From positions 1 through 64,000 of the forward strand of contig NZ_JAKUVC010000007.1 in assembly GCF_026781265.1 (NCBI RefSeq): 64,000 nucleotides of DNA, given 5' to 3'. Every line of letters begins with the position of its first letter. The first letter of the stretch is position 1. Origin of the DNA: Streptococcus sanguinis (GTDB lineage: Bacteria; Bacillota; Bacilli; Lactobacillales; Streptococcaceae). Shown here piece by piece: positions 1-9,048 of the stretch. Below the pieces are notes generated by a model, which worked only from the letters and a program-made list of their open reading frames with translations, was not told where the DNA came from and made no database searches. The position numbers and the translations under genes were made by a program.

Positions 1-16
1 TCGCGACAACTATATT

Positions 17-46
17 AGTATATCACCTATACCCTCACCCTGTCAA
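17..46 (-). promoter_or_regulatory. Promoter reading out of the window
   Basis: On the minus strand there is a consensus -35 TTGACA (41-46) and a -10 TATACT (17-22) with an 18 bp spacer. It points toward lower coordinates, so it should serve a gene or RNA beyond the window edge. Its target cannot be seen. Confidence 0.55.
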
Positions 47-160
47 TACCTTTTTCTAATTTTTTTGAAAAAATTATTGTTTTTAAGTTAGTGGATGATA
101 TTACATATCTTTGAGGCTGCTAAATTGGCCTACATTCTATCTTGTTTTAAAGGCGCAAAA

Positions 161-182
161 AAAATGCCCTTTCGGACATTTT
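161..182 (-). terminator. Intrinsic terminator after amiF
   Basis: A short stem with a GAAA tetraloop on the minus strand (AATGTCC/GGGCATT) is followed by a run of eight T. It lies three bases beyond the amiF stop codon and closes the ami operon. Confidence 0.85.
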
Positions 183-184
183 TT

Positions 185-1111
185 CTATTCTTGTTCTTGT
201 TTATACTTTTCGAGTTCTGCTTTATTAGCCCAGACATAATGTCCTAGACGAATCTCTGCCATTTCTGGTTTATCAACTGAATAATCGTGCTGTTCAGGAT
301 CATAGACCTTCAACACTTTTTTACGCTCCAAGATTGGGTCTGGAATTGGTACAGCTGAGAGTAGGGATTGTGTGTAAGGATGGACAGGATGGTTGAATAG
401 CTCCTCTGTCTCTGCCACCTCTACAATGACACCTTTGTAAATCACGGCGATACGATCAGAAATAAAACGAACTACCGAAAGGTCATGGGCAATAAAGAGA
501 TATGTCAAGCCTAATTCTTTTTGGAATTTTTTTAAAAGATTCAGAACCTGAGCCCGGACAGACACATCCAAGGCGGAGATTGGCTCATCCGCAATTACGA
601 AATCTGGTTGCATGACCAAAGCACGAGCAATCCCAATCCGCTGACGCTGTCCACCAGAGAATTCATGAGGATAGCGAGTTAAATGCTCAGCCAACAAACC
701 AACTTCATTGATGATATTTTTGACTTTTCTTTGACGATCTTCTTCGCTATCAAATAAATGATAATTGTAGAGCCCCTCAGATATGATATAGTCAACCGTT
801 GCACGCTCATTCAGACTAGCAGCTGGATCTTGGAAAATCATCTGAATCTTGCGGATCAAGTCTGCTTCTTCTGCTTTAGACTTTTTCCCGTTAATCTTTT
901 TACCTTCATAGAAGATATCGCCTGCACTGGTATCATTAAGTCCGATAATAGCTCGACCAATCGTAGTCTTACCAGAACCTGATTCTCCTACAAGAGAGAA
1001 AGTTTCCCCCTTATTGATGAAGAAATTTGCGTTTTTTACTGCTACAAATTTCTTACTTCCTTCACCGAAGGAAATTTCTAAATCTTTAATTTCAACTAAT
1101 TTTTCAGTCAT
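185..1111 (-). CDS. amiF: Oligopeptide ABC transporter ATP-binding protein AmiF
   Basis: This is one of the two cytoplasmic ATPases that power oligopeptide uptake by the Ami (Opp) permease. In 308 residues it has Walker A GESGSGKT (42-49), the Q-loop FQDP near 93, signature SGGQRQR (about 152) and Walker B ending DEP (about 175). The C-terminal part resembles the OppF extension. It is the last gene of the amiCDEF run, 10 bp after amiE, with a strong ribosome site (GGAGGAAGGAA) before ATG. A terminator follows at once. The family is well known and the assignment rests on motif order and on the adjacent AmiE, AmiD and AmiC. Confidence 0.95.
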   Translation of the reverse strand: MTEKLVEIKDLEISFGEGSKKFVAVKNANFFINKGETFSLVGESGSGKTTIGRAIIGLNDTSAGDIFYEGKKINGKKSKAEEADLIRKIQMIFQDPAASLNERATVDYIISEGLYNYHLFDSEEDRQRKVKNIINEVGLLAEHLTRYPHEFSGGQRQRIGIARALVMQPDFVIADEPISALDVSVRAQVLNLLKKFQKELGLTYLFIAHDLSVVRFISDRIAVIYKGVIVEVAETEELFNHPVHPYTQSLLSAVPIPDPILERKKVLKVYDPEQHDYSVDKPEMAEIRLGHYVWANKAELEKYKQEQE

Positions 1112-1121
1112 TTCCTTCCTC

Positions 1122-2189
1122 CTAAGCTTCTAATTGATTGAAACCCATTTTTGAACGAATTTTTTCATGCAGGTTTTCGATAATTTCTGGTTTATGAACC
1201 TTAGGCGCATCTTCATGGAGCAACCAAGTCTTAGCCCAATGAGTATCTGACACATTGAAAGCCGGCGCTGCTTCTTCAAAGTCAATTGACATGGCATAGT
1301 CAGAACGCAAAGCAAAGGCATCCCCTTTGATTGGTGAATAAAGAGACGGTGGCGTTCCAGGAATCGAGTAGAGGGCACCATTCGCATCTGCCAACTGAGG
1401 CAAGCTTGACAGCAGACTCCATGTATAAGGATGTTTTGGCTCATAGAAGATTTCTTCAACTGTACCGTATTCGATAATCTCACCAGCATACATGACTGCA
1501 ACCTTATCTGCAATACTAGCTACAACTCCAAGGTCGTGCGTAATAAAGATGGTTGTGAAATGATATTCTTGCTGCAAGGATTTGAGCAAGTCAATGATCT
1601 GCGCTTGAATGGTTACATCGAGGGCTGTTGTCGGCTCATCACAGATAAGAATATCAGGACGGCAAGCCAAGGCAATAGCAATAACAATCCGCTGCCGCAT
1701 ACCACCTGAGTATTGGAAAGGATACTCTTCGAAACGTTTTTCCGCATCTGGAATTCCGACTTTACTCATGTAATCAATGGCCATTTTTTTAGCTTCTTTG
1801 CTTGACTTCCCTTGGTGTTTGATAATGACTTCTGTAATCTGGCTTCCAATGGTGTTAATCGGATCCAAGCTCGTCATAGGATCTTGGAAGATAGTCGCAA
1901 TTTTCGCACCACGAATCGGCTCCCAATCTTTGTTAGTCCGAAGAGTCATCAAATCTTTGCCTCGGTAATCAATGGTTCCTTGAGCTACACGGCCGTTTTC
2001 TTCTAACATACCAGTAAAAGTCTTGGTTAAGACAGACTTTCCTGAACCTGATTCACCAACAATAGCCAGGACTTCGCCTTCAATTAAGTCCAATGAGACA
2101 CCTCGAATGGCGGTTAAGACACGATCGCGAACATCGAATTCCACGACAATATCGCGAGCAGTCAATATTACATTTTCATTCTTTGTCAT
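1122..2189 (-). CDS. amiE: Oligopeptide ABC transporter ATP-binding protein AmiE
   Basis: This is the second ATPase of the oligopeptide permease; it forms a heterodimer with AmiF beneath the AmiC/AmiD membrane pair. In 355 residues Walker A is GESGSGKS (45-52). [12 protein letters not shown]-loop, signature SGGMRQR and Walker B DEPTTALD follow. The C-terminal oligopeptide-transporter extension includes the region with a [10 protein letters not shown] segment. The gene sits 8 bp after amiD and 10 bp before amiF, so the three are probably translated from one message. No catalytic residue is missing. Confidence 0.95.
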   Translation of the reverse strand: MTKNENVILTARDIVVEFDVRDRVLTAIRGVSLDLIEGEVLAIVGESGSGKSVLTKTFTGMLEENGRVAQGTIDYRGKDLMTLRTNKDWEPIRGAKIATIFQDPMTSLDPINTIGSQITEVIIKHQGKSSKEAKKMAIDYMSKVGIPDAEKRFEEYPFQYSGGMRQRIVIAIALACRPDILICDEPTTALDVTIQAQIIDLLKSLQQEYHFTTIFITHDLGVVASIADKVAVMYAGEIIEYGTVEEIFYEPKHPYTWSLLSSLPQLADANGALYSIPGTPPSLYSPIKGDAFALRSDYAMSIDFEEAAPAFNVSDTHWAKTWLLHEDAPKVHKPEIIENLHEKIRSKMGFNQLEA

Positions 2190-2197
2190 ATTTACTC

Positions 2198-3124
2198 CTA
2201 TCTATGTGTACGTGGATCGCTGGCGTCGGCTAAGTTTTGACCAACTACGAAGAAAGTAAGGGATACCAAAATCAGAGTTGTAAGCGGAATCCAAAAGAGG
2301 TAGGCATTGGTCGTCACGTTTTGAGAATAATCTGAAATCAAGCGTCCCAAACTTGGCACTGTTACAGGAAGCCCTAAGCCAAAGAAGGACAGAAAGGCTT
2401 CGTAAGAGATAAAGCTTGGCAACATTTGTGAAGTGGTGGTCACGATAACAGATACCAACTGCGGCATAATGTTCTTCGTTACAATCTTGAGAGTCGGTGT
2501 ACCAAGAGTACGAGAGGCAAGGTTGTACTCCAAATCCCGATAGCGTATAATCTGCACACGGATAGTGTAAGCAATACCGACCCAACCAGTAATCGTCATA
2601 GCAAAAATAAGATTCCAGAAACCAGCACCGATAGAGTAGGTCAAGACGATGACAATCAAGAGGGCTGGGATGTTTGAAATGATATTGTAGACTTCCATCA
2701 TGACGCGGTCAACTGTTTTGGAAATTCCCCAGATACCGCCGATGATAACTCCGATAGTCAGATTAATAACCGTCGCAATAATCGAAATAAGAATAGAGTT
2801 ACGAGCACCAAACCAAACACCATCAAAGAGAGACTTACCATTACTATCCGTTCCAAACCAGTACTGGCCACTTGGCTTGATATAACGCATACTAAAGTCA
2901 TTTACCTTACTCACGTCATTAAAGTCGAAGTCTGAAAACATAGGATAAATGAAGCTCATGAGAATAATGGCAATCAGAATTCCCAGCATAGTAATGGTTG
3001 ATTTCTTTTTAAGGAATTGGCGCATGACTGATTTCCAGTAAGAGTAGGCTGGAGCATCAATCGTTTCAGAGGCAAAATCGTCACGTTTGACAAATTGGAA
3101 TTTGCTTTTATCAATTGTAGCCAT
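2198..3124 (-). CDS. amiD: Oligopeptide ABC transporter permease AmiD
   Basis: This is an inner permease subunit of the BPD_transp_1 (OppC) type, 308 residues. One membrane segment lies near residues 43-63, followed by an extracellular domain (about 65-100) and a C-terminal block of five hydrophobic segments. The EAA-type coupling loop is visible around the segment [18 protein letters not shown]. The start codon overlaps the amiC stop codon (TAATG), which indicates translational coupling with amiC. The protein should pair with AmiC to form the peptide channel. Confidence 0.94.
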   Translation of the reverse strand: MATIDKSKFQFVKRDDFASETIDAPAYSYWKSVMRQFLKKKSTITMLGILIAIILMSFIYPMFSDFDFNDVSKVNDFSMRYIKPSGQYWFGTDSNGKSLFDGVWFGARNSILISIIATVINLTIGVIIGGIWGISKTVDRVMMEVYNIISNIPALLIVIVLTYSIGAGFWNLIFAMTITGWVGIAYTIRVQIIRYRDLEYNLASRTLGTPTLKIVTKNIMPQLVSVIVTTTSQMLPSFISYEAFLSFFGLGLPVTVPSLGRLISDYSQNVTTNAYLFWIPLTTLILVSLTFFVVGQNLADASDPRTHR

Positions 3125-4620
3125 TATTTACCTCCTTTTGATGTTAACTTGATACGTGGGTCCAGTACAGTCATCAGAATGTCACCCAGCAAGAGGGCAA
3201 AGATAGACAGACATGTGAAGATGAATACAAGACCGACAACCATAGAGTTATTAGATGCCTTAACGGAATCAATCAACATCTTACCCATACCAGGGAAAGC
3301 AAAGACTGTTTCTGTCAAGGTTGCACCCGCAATAACTCCGACGATTGAAGCTGGAATACTAGATACCAGCGGCACCATAGCGTTTTTAAAGATGTGCTTG
3401 TTAGAAATTTCTTTTTCTGAGAGACCCTTAGCACGCGCAAAGCGGACAAAATCCTGAGACTGAAGGTCAATCATATACCGGCGAATCCAAACAGCTGTCC
3501 AAGGAGCACTCAAAAGCCCTAGAATAACAGCTGGCAGGACATAAGAGCGCCAATCTCCCGCTCCCAAGATTGGGAAGGAATCTGGAAGACCAACGGCAGA
3601 CCCCGCCAAACGGACAATGTAGACCAAGGCGATGGTTGGCAGTGACATCATGAAGGTCAAACCTGCTGTGGAAATGCTATCAAACCATGTATTCTTAAGT
3701 CGAGCCATGTAGGAACCGAGCGGAATAGCAATCAGATAAGACAGAGCCACACCAATCAAACCAATAATGGCTGAGCTGGTAATCATGGATGGATTTTGAT
3801 AGTTGCTTTGAGTCGCTGTATAGGCATCTCCCTTACCAAACTTAGCAATGTCCTGTGAATCGGCTTTGCTTGGCGTCTTGTAAGTACGAGAATAAATATT
3901 AACAGACGATGTCTTTTTACCTGTCGGGAATTGAACTTCAGAAGACTTAGTTTGCCCTTGTCCCTGTGTAATAACCTGCAGAACAGGAATATTAGCATAG
4001 GTTGGATAAGAATTACCTAAATTAAAGGTGATAAAGTTCTGGTGGACAAATGGGAACTGACCATTAAAGTACAGCAGATACTTATGCTTGGTACCAGAAC
4101 CCACAAGAGACCAGCCAACAGAAGGATCATTTTCAAACCGGATATAACGCTCTAGGTTTGGATTTTCCTCATCTTGGATAACATTTGGATGGTCAATTTG
4201 AATCAAATTAGCATAGAACTCAAATACACGCTCATAAACAGGCACTTCACGTACAGCATAGAATTCTCCGCTCAGTGGGAATTTCTGCAATTTCCAGCCA
4301 TTGCCAAGTTTATCAATATACTTCTGATAAATCTTCTTGTTTGCTTCTGTAGCTTCTGTTGTAACAGAGGACTCTTCCTTGCTGGCTTTCTCCTGTAGTT
4401 CCTTAGTATCATAATAGTCAATGTAACCCATCCGCTCAAAGATGGTGTTTTCATAGTTAGCTTTTTTATCTTTATTGGTCGCTATTTTATTATAGTTAGG
4501 ATCCTGCTTGAAAATCAACCTTCTTGGCACCATGGTATAGATAATGGCATAAGTCAGGGTCGTCACCAAGAAAATCGACACAATTGAGCGTAAAATACGC
4601 ATAAAAATATATTTTTTCAT
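3124..4620 (-). CDS. amiC: Oligopeptide ABC transporter permease AmiC
   Basis: This is the larger permease subunit (OppB type) of the oligopeptide importer, 498 residues. It has the streptococcal AmiC architecture: one N-terminal membrane helix (about 8-30), an unusually large extracytoplasmic domain (about 30-280), then five or six helices with a coupling loop near [16 protein letters not shown]. It overlaps amiD by one base. Upstream, a hairpin with a short T-run (4645-4674) separates it from the adjacent peptide-binding lipoprotein gene, so part of its transcription probably comes by read-through. Confidence 0.94.
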   Translation of the reverse strand: MKKYIFMRILRSIVSIFLVTTLTYAIIYTMVPRRLIFKQDPNYNKIATNKDKKANYENTIFERMGYIDYYDTKELQEKASKEESSVTTEATEANKKIYQKYIDKLGNGWKLQKFPLSGEFYAVREVPVYERVFEFYANLIQIDHPNVIQDEENPNLERYIRFENDPSVGWSLVGSGTKHKYLLYFNGQFPFVHQNFITFNLGNSYPTYANIPVLQVITQGQGQTKSSEVQFPTGKKTSSVNIYSRTYKTPSKADSQDIAKFGKGDAYTATQSNYQNPSMITSSAIIGLIGVALSYLIAIPLGSYMARLKNTWFDSISTAGLTFMMSLPTIALVYIVRLAGSAVGLPDSFPILGAGDWRSYVLPAVILGLLSAPWTAVWIRRYMIDLQSQDFVRFARAKGLSEKEISNKHIFKNAMVPLVSSIPASIVGVIAGATLTETVFAFPGMGKMLIDSVKASNNSMVVGLVFIFTCLSIFALLLGDILMTVLDPRIKLTSKGGK

Positions 4621-4644
4621 TTATCGTTTCCTTTAAATTCCAAA

Positions 4645-4674
4645 AGAACTTTCTCCTCTATTAGAGAAAGTTCT
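4645..4674 (-). terminator. Probable attenuating terminator between binding protein and amiC
   Basis: Perfect 11 bp arms (AGAACTTTCTC and its complement) surround an 8 nt loop. On the minus strand only four T follow. The stem is strong and the T-run weak, which fits partial termination: abundant binding protein and less permease message. That role is inference. Confidence 0.7.
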
Positions 4675-4684
4675 CTTAGCAAGC

Positions 4685-6670
4685 TTATTTCACGTGGTCT
4701 GCTAATTCTTCTTGAGCTTTTTTATTAGATTCCACACGTTCTTTATTCCATTTTTCCTGAGCGCTATTATAATCTTTTGTCGTTACAGTCTCATCCTGCA
4801 ATTTCATGTACTTATAACTTGCTGCTTCACGCGCCTTAGCACCAGACCAAGCAAACGGTGCTGAGAATGGTACTACCTTAGTCAAGGTTGGACGGCCAGT
4901 TCTAGAAGTTACCGGAATCAACAAAGCACTATCAGTCAGCCAAGCCTGAGCAGCCGCATATTTTTCGTAGCGCTTGTTGAGATCCATCTTCTCTGCTCCA
5001 GCTTCTTCAACTAGTTTGGTATATTCATCCAAACCAACTTGTTTTGCTGCAGCATTATCGGTGCCGTCAAATCCTAAGAAGGTCTTAGTATTCTCACCAC
5101 CAGGTTTGATAACATCCAGATAGGTAGATGGGTCTTGATAGTCAGGAGACCAGCCGACATTATCTGAAATATCCCAGTCCTCTTCAGCAGCAGAAGGTGC
5201 GAACAAGGTAATGTTGGTCACTTCATCTTTAGACAATTGGTGAACATCAATCACAACATTATCTGTTCCCAAAGTCTTTTCAATAGACTGCTTGAGGGAT
5301 TGAACGCGCTGTACTTTAGAAGTAGCTGTTTGATCAACCGGAATGTCCAGATGGATCGGGAATTCTACGCCATCGGCTTTCAAAGCTTCTTTTGCTTTTT
5401 CAAATTCAGCCTTAGCTTTGTTCTCGTTATAGAATCCATCTTGGCCATCTGAGAAGTCCACATCTTTCCATTCGTCACCATAGGTTACGACTTTTTCCTT
5501 AACTAAGTCACCGAAGGACTTGTCACCAGCTTGCACAAATGTAGGTGGGATGTAAAGATTGCGAAGAAGTTTGTCTGCTCCGTCCTTACCATTAATCTGA
5601 GATGCATAGGATTCACGATTGAAAGCAAAGGTCAAAGCCTGACGGAAGTCCTTGTTAAGCAAGGCTTTCTTAGTTGAAGTCTTTTGAGCTTCTGACGTCT
5701 TAGCAGTATGGTTGTAAGACTGACGATCAATGTTTGTACCTACTAAGAATGTTGAGGCATCTTGAGGTGTATAGACGATATTATCTTTAAAGTCTTTTTC
5801 AACCTTTTCATAAGTCGCACTAGTTGGGAAGAGTCTAGCTGTTGTCAAAGCCCCTTGACTGAACTGATCAGCTAGTTTCCCTTGATCTTGTCCATCATAG
5901 AAAGAGAGTTTAACTGCATCTACATGAACATTTTCTTTGTCCCAATAATTAGGATTCTTCTCAAATTGAATTTCAGATTTTGAAGTCAATGATTTGAGCA
6001 AGAAAGGTCCATTATAAAGCAAGCTTGTTGGATCAGTTGCTTGGGCAAACTTATCACCTTGGTTTTTCAAGAACTCTTTGTTTACTGGATAGAGAATACC
6101 CATTGTAGTCTTAGAATTCCAGAAACTTTCTGGCTCATTAAGAGTATACTCAACGGTATGATCATCGACTGCTTTAATCCCTACTTCTGAGAAATCAATC
6201 TTCCCAGAAATATAGTCCTTAAGCCCTTTGACAGAATCCTGAACCAAGTAGATTGTTTCAGATTTATTGTCTGCTGCATACTTAAGTCCTGTAACAAAGT
6301 CTTCTGCTGTCACATCTGCGTACTCTTCACCTTCGGAAGTATACCACTTAGCATCTTTGCGAAGTTTGTAAGTATAAGTTTTTCCATCTGGCGATACAGT
6401 CCATTCCTCTGCCATTGAAGGAACTAAGTTTCCATATTGGTCGTTTTCTAAAAGACCGTCAATGACATTGGCTGTCAAATCTGTTGTAGCAGCCTTACTT
6501 GAAGTGAGATAGTTCAAGTTTTCAGGATCTGTCTCGTAGATATAATTAAAGGTGTTAGAAGAGTCTGAGCTGCCTGAGTTTGTGTTTGGCTTAGAGCCTG
6601 AGCAAGCTGCAAGAAAGCCAGCTGCAAGAAGAGTAACTCCTGCTAATGCAAGGACTTTGCTTTGTTTCAT
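4685..6670 (-). CDS. amiA: Oligopeptide-binding lipoprotein (AmiA/HppA family)
   Basis: This is a cell-surface lipoprotein of the SBP_bac_5 family that captures oligopeptides and passes them to AmiCDEF, 661 residues. The signal peptide ends in a lipobox, FLAAC, with cysteine near residue 23. The first of three paralogues counted from amiC, it shares the family's landmarks (YIYETDPENLNYL, EEWTVSPDGKTYTYKLR, ESFWNSKTTMGILYP). The ribosome site GGAGAAAC is eight bases from ATG. It has its own promoter and a CodY-like box upstream. The S. gordonii names HppA/G/H may apply, but which paralogue is which cannot be settled here. Confidence 0.9.
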   Translation of the reverse strand: MKQSKVLALAGVTLLAAGFLAACSGSKPNTNSGSSDSSNTFNYIYETDPENLNYLTSSKAATTDLTANVIDGLLENDQYGNLVPSMAEEWTVSPDGKTYTYKLRKDAKWYTSEGEEYADVTAEDFVTGLKYAADNKSETIYLVQDSVKGLKDYISGKIDFSEVGIKAVDDHTVEYTLNEPESFWNSKTTMGILYPVNKEFLKNQGDKFAQATDPTSLLYNGPFLLKSLTSKSEIQFEKNPNYWDKENVHVDAVKLSFYDGQDQGKLADQFSQGALTTARLFPTSATYEKVEKDFKDNIVYTPQDASTFLVGTNIDRQSYNHTAKTSEAQKTSTKKALLNKDFRQALTFAFNRESYASQINGKDGADKLLRNLYIPPTFVQAGDKSFGDLVKEKVVTYGDEWKDVDFSDGQDGFYNENKAKAEFEKAKEALKADGVEFPIHLDIPVDQTATSKVQRVQSLKQSIEKTLGTDNVVIDVHQLSKDEVTNITLFAPSAAEEDWDISDNVGWSPDYQDPSTYLDVIKPGGENTKTFLGFDGTDNAAAKQVGLDEYTKLVEEAGAEKMDLNKRYEKYAAAQAWLTDSALLIPVTSRTGRPTLTKVVPFSAPFAWSGAKAREAASYKYMKLQDETVTTKDYNSAQEKWNKERVESNKKAQEELADHVK

Positions 6671-6710
6671 ATAGGTTTCTCCATCTTTTAGATTTTTAGA
6701 TTTAATTAAG

Positions 6711-6739
6711 ATTATAGCATAGATAGTACTAAAAGTAAA
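6711..6739 (-). promoter_or_regulatory. Promoter of the amiC-proximal binding-protein gene
   Basis: There is an extended -10 TGCTATAAT on the minus strand (TATAAT at 6711-6716) with a weak -35 TTTACT 17 bp upstream. The transcript would start about 35 bases before the ATG. Confidence 0.65.
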
Positions 6740-6742
6740 ATA

Positions 6743-6757
6743 AATTTTCAGAATATT
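6743..6757 (-). promoter_or_regulatory. CodY-like box upstream of binding-protein gene
   Basis: The plus-strand sequence AATTTTCAGAATATT matches the CodY consensus AATTTTCWGAAAATT at 14 of 15 positions. It sits just upstream of the -35 element. CodY control of peptide permeases is established in related Firmicutes; its action here is inferred. Confidence 0.65.
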
Positions 6758-6866
6758 AAGTTAGCTCACTAACACCCTAAGATTTTTATGCAAATGGTTT
6801 TCTCGGATGTTTATTATCTAGGACTAGACAAGCTCAACCTCGTCCATTTCGTCTTCAAAATCATCA

Positions 6867-6896
6867 AAAATCCCACTGTTGCTACAATGGGATTTT
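6867..6896 (-). terminator. Terminator after second binding-protein gene
   Basis: The 9 bp arms AAAATCCCA/TGGGATTTT enclose a 12 nt loop. T-runs on both sides make the hairpin bidirectional. It lies directly after the stop codon at 6903. Confidence 0.75.
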
Positions 6897-6902
6897 CTTG
6901 CT

Positions 6903-8873
6903 CTATTTGATATGTTCTGCGAGTTCTTCTTGAGCTTTTTTATTGGATTCTTCCTTTTCTTTTGCCCATTTTTCACGCGCTTTTTCATATTCTTTAGTCG
7001 TTATTGGTTTATCTTGGATTTCAACATATTTAAAGCTGTATTCACCCTTGTTTCCAGTCCAAGCAAATGGTCCCGAGAATGGAACAACCTTACGGACACT
7101 TGGTGTTGCACCAGATGACCAAGCTGGCATCAACAGGGCACTATCAGTTAGCCAAGCCTGAGCTGCAGCATACTTTTCGTAACGTTTGTTAATATCCTCG
7201 TTTTCCGCAGCTGCATCTTCCAAGAGCTTGTCATACTCTTCAAAGCCGGCCTCTTTAGCCGCTGCGTTATCTGTTCCAGGGTCAAAACCAAAGTAGCCGT
7301 CAACATTCTCACCAGTCTTAGAGCCAGTGATTTCCAGATAAGAAGATGGATCGTTATAATCTGGGCTCCAGCCGAGATTATTATTCAAGTCCCAGTCTTC
7401 TTGAGATGCAGAGTTCGCAAAGTAGGTGATGTTATTCAACTCATCATCTGTCATCTGCTGAATGTCAATCACTACATTATCAGAGCCAAGATTGGATTCA
7501 ATAGACTGCTTCAGTGACTGAACACTCTTAACGCCATTGGTATCTGCTGAGCTGACCGGAATATCCAGATGAATAGGGAATTCTACTCCTTCTGCTTGCA
7601 GCGCTTCCTTAGCTTTGGCAAATTCTGCCTTGGCTTTTTCTGGATTATAAAGACCATCCTGAGCGTCGTCTAATTTGACTCCCTTCCACTCATCACCGTA
7701 GTTAGCTAGATTTTCTTCTACAATGCTGCCGAACTCTTTACCATTAGCTTGAACAAAGGTTGGCGGAACAAAAATATTACGAAGCTGCTTGTCTGCCGCT
7801 TCTTCGCCATTGGTTTGTGCAGAATAGGCAGTTCGGTCAAAGGCAAAAAGCAGAGCCTGACGGAAATCTTTATTGAGCAGTGCTTTCTTAGTGGAAGATT
7901 TCTGTGCATCCGTTGTCTTAGAAGTATGCTCGTAAGACTGACGGTCTATATTAGTTGTGACAACGAAGGTTCCTGAACCTTGAGGAGTGTAGACGATATT
8001 GTCGCCATACTGTTTCTTCACACTGGCAAAGTTGGAACTATTTGGGAAAAGACGAGCAATGGTGTAATTACCGTCAGAGAAGCCACGTACCAGAGATTCT
8101 GTATCTTGACCATCGTAGTAAGAGAACTTGACGGTGTCGATTTTCACCTTTTCCTTATCCCAATAGTTTGGATTCTTCTCTAAACTAATTTGAGATTTCG
8201 AAGTGATAGATTTCAAGATAAACGGACCGTTATAGAGGACACTGGTCGGATCCGTTCCCTGAGCAAACTTGTCACCTTTTGATTTCAGAAATTCTTCGTT
8301 AATTGGGAAAAGAATCCCCATGGTTGTCTTAGAATTCCAGAAACTTTCTGGCTGATTCAACGTGTATTGAACGGTAGAATCATCTACCGCCTTAACACCA
8401 ACTTGGGAGAAGTCAGTTATTTTACCATTAACATAGTCGTCCAAGCCTTTAATGGATTTTTGAACGATATAGAGACCATCAGACTTGCTGTCTGCAGCAT
8501 GCTTCAGACTGGTCACAAAGTCCTTAGCAGTCACATCTGCATACTCTTCACCATCAGAAGTATACCATTTCACTCCCTCACGAAGCTTATAAGTATAGGT
8601 CAGACCATCTTTTGAAACGGTCCAATCTTCCGCTAGAGAAGGCACTAAGTTACCATACTTATCGCTTTCCAGCAAACCATCCACTACATTAGCCATAATC
8701 TCATTGGTTGCCCGCTTATTGGACACAGTGTAATCCAGCGTATCTGGATCTGCGGTATAAACATAGCTATAGTTTTTCCCAGATGAATTGGAGCCGCCAA
8801 ACGAACAGGCAGCCAAAATTCCTGTAGAGAGAATGACAAGCCCAGCAGCTGCAGCTAACTTAGATGTTTTCAT
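6903..8873 (-). CDS. Oligopeptide-binding lipoprotein, second paralogue
   Basis: This is an SBP_bac_5 family lipoprotein of 656 residues, closely similar along its length to its two neighbours and most likely another peptide receptor for the AmiCDEF permease. The signal peptide ends GILAAC, with the lipidated cysteine near residue 23. Shared blocks include YVYTADPDTLDYTVSN, EDWTVSKDGLTYTYKLR and ESFWNSKTTMGILFP. The ribosome site GGAGGAAG lies six bases before ATG. It has its own promoter and terminator, so it can be expressed independently. Multiple binding proteins serving one permease (AmiA/AliA/AliB, HppA/G/H) are known in streptococci and broaden peptide specificity. Confidence 0.9.
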   Translation of the reverse strand: MKTSKLAAAAGLVILSTGILAACSFGGSNSSGKNYSYVYTADPDTLDYTVSNKRATNEIMANVVDGLLESDKYGNLVPSLAEDWTVSKDGLTYTYKLREGVKWYTSDGEEYADVTAKDFVTSLKHAADSKSDGLYIVQKSIKGLDDYVNGKITDFSQVGVKAVDDSTVQYTLNQPESFWNSKTTMGILFPINEEFLKSKGDKFAQGTDPTSVLYNGPFILKSITSKSQISLEKNPNYWDKEKVKIDTVKFSYYDGQDTESLVRGFSDGNYTIARLFPNSSNFASVKKQYGDNIVYTPQGSGTFVVTTNIDRQSYEHTSKTTDAQKSSTKKALLNKDFRQALLFAFDRTAYSAQTNGEEAADKQLRNIFVPPTFVQANGKEFGSIVEENLANYGDEWKGVKLDDAQDGLYNPEKAKAEFAKAKEALQAEGVEFPIHLDIPVSSADTNGVKSVQSLKQSIESNLGSDNVVIDIQQMTDDELNNITYFANSASQEDWDLNNNLGWSPDYNDPSSYLEITGSKTGENVDGYFGFDPGTDNAAAKEAGFEEYDKLLEDAAAENEDINKRYEKYAAAQAWLTDSALLMPAWSSGATPSVRKVVPFSGPFAWTGNKGEYSFKYVEIQDKPITTKEYEKAREKWAKEKEESNKKAQEELAEHIK

Positions 8874-8906
8874 AAACTTCCTCCAGTTTTCATTAAGATT
8901 ACTTTC

Positions 8907-8935
8907 ATTATAGCACTTCTGCGACAGGATGTAAA
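8907..8935 (-). promoter_or_regulatory. Promoter of second binding-protein gene
   Basis: The minus strand has TTTACA, a 17 bp spacer and TATAAT, preceded by an extended TGC. Only a short leader separates it from the ribosome site GGAGGAAG. A cre-like string overlaps its -35 side (see rejected items). Confidence 0.7.
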
Positions 8936-8967
8936 CGTTTCAATGCAATAGAGAGTCATATAAAAAA

Positions 8968-8989
8968 GAGAGAACAAAAATGTTCTCTC
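8968..8989 (-). terminator. Terminator after third binding-protein gene
   Basis: Arms GAGAGAACA/TGTTCTCTC with a four-base loop are followed on the minus strand by six T. It separates this gene from the next paralogue. Confidence 0.85.
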
Positions 8990-9048
8990 CATTAAATCAC
9001 TTATTTCAACACTGTCAGCAAAGAGCCGAGCTCTTGCTGTTCTGGATT

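Noticed and set aside
8930..8942. cre-like string TGTAAACGTTTCA at the promoter of the second peptide-binding gene
   Set aside because: It is one base short of the streptococcal cre consensus and lacks its spacing, so a CcpA claim is not supported.
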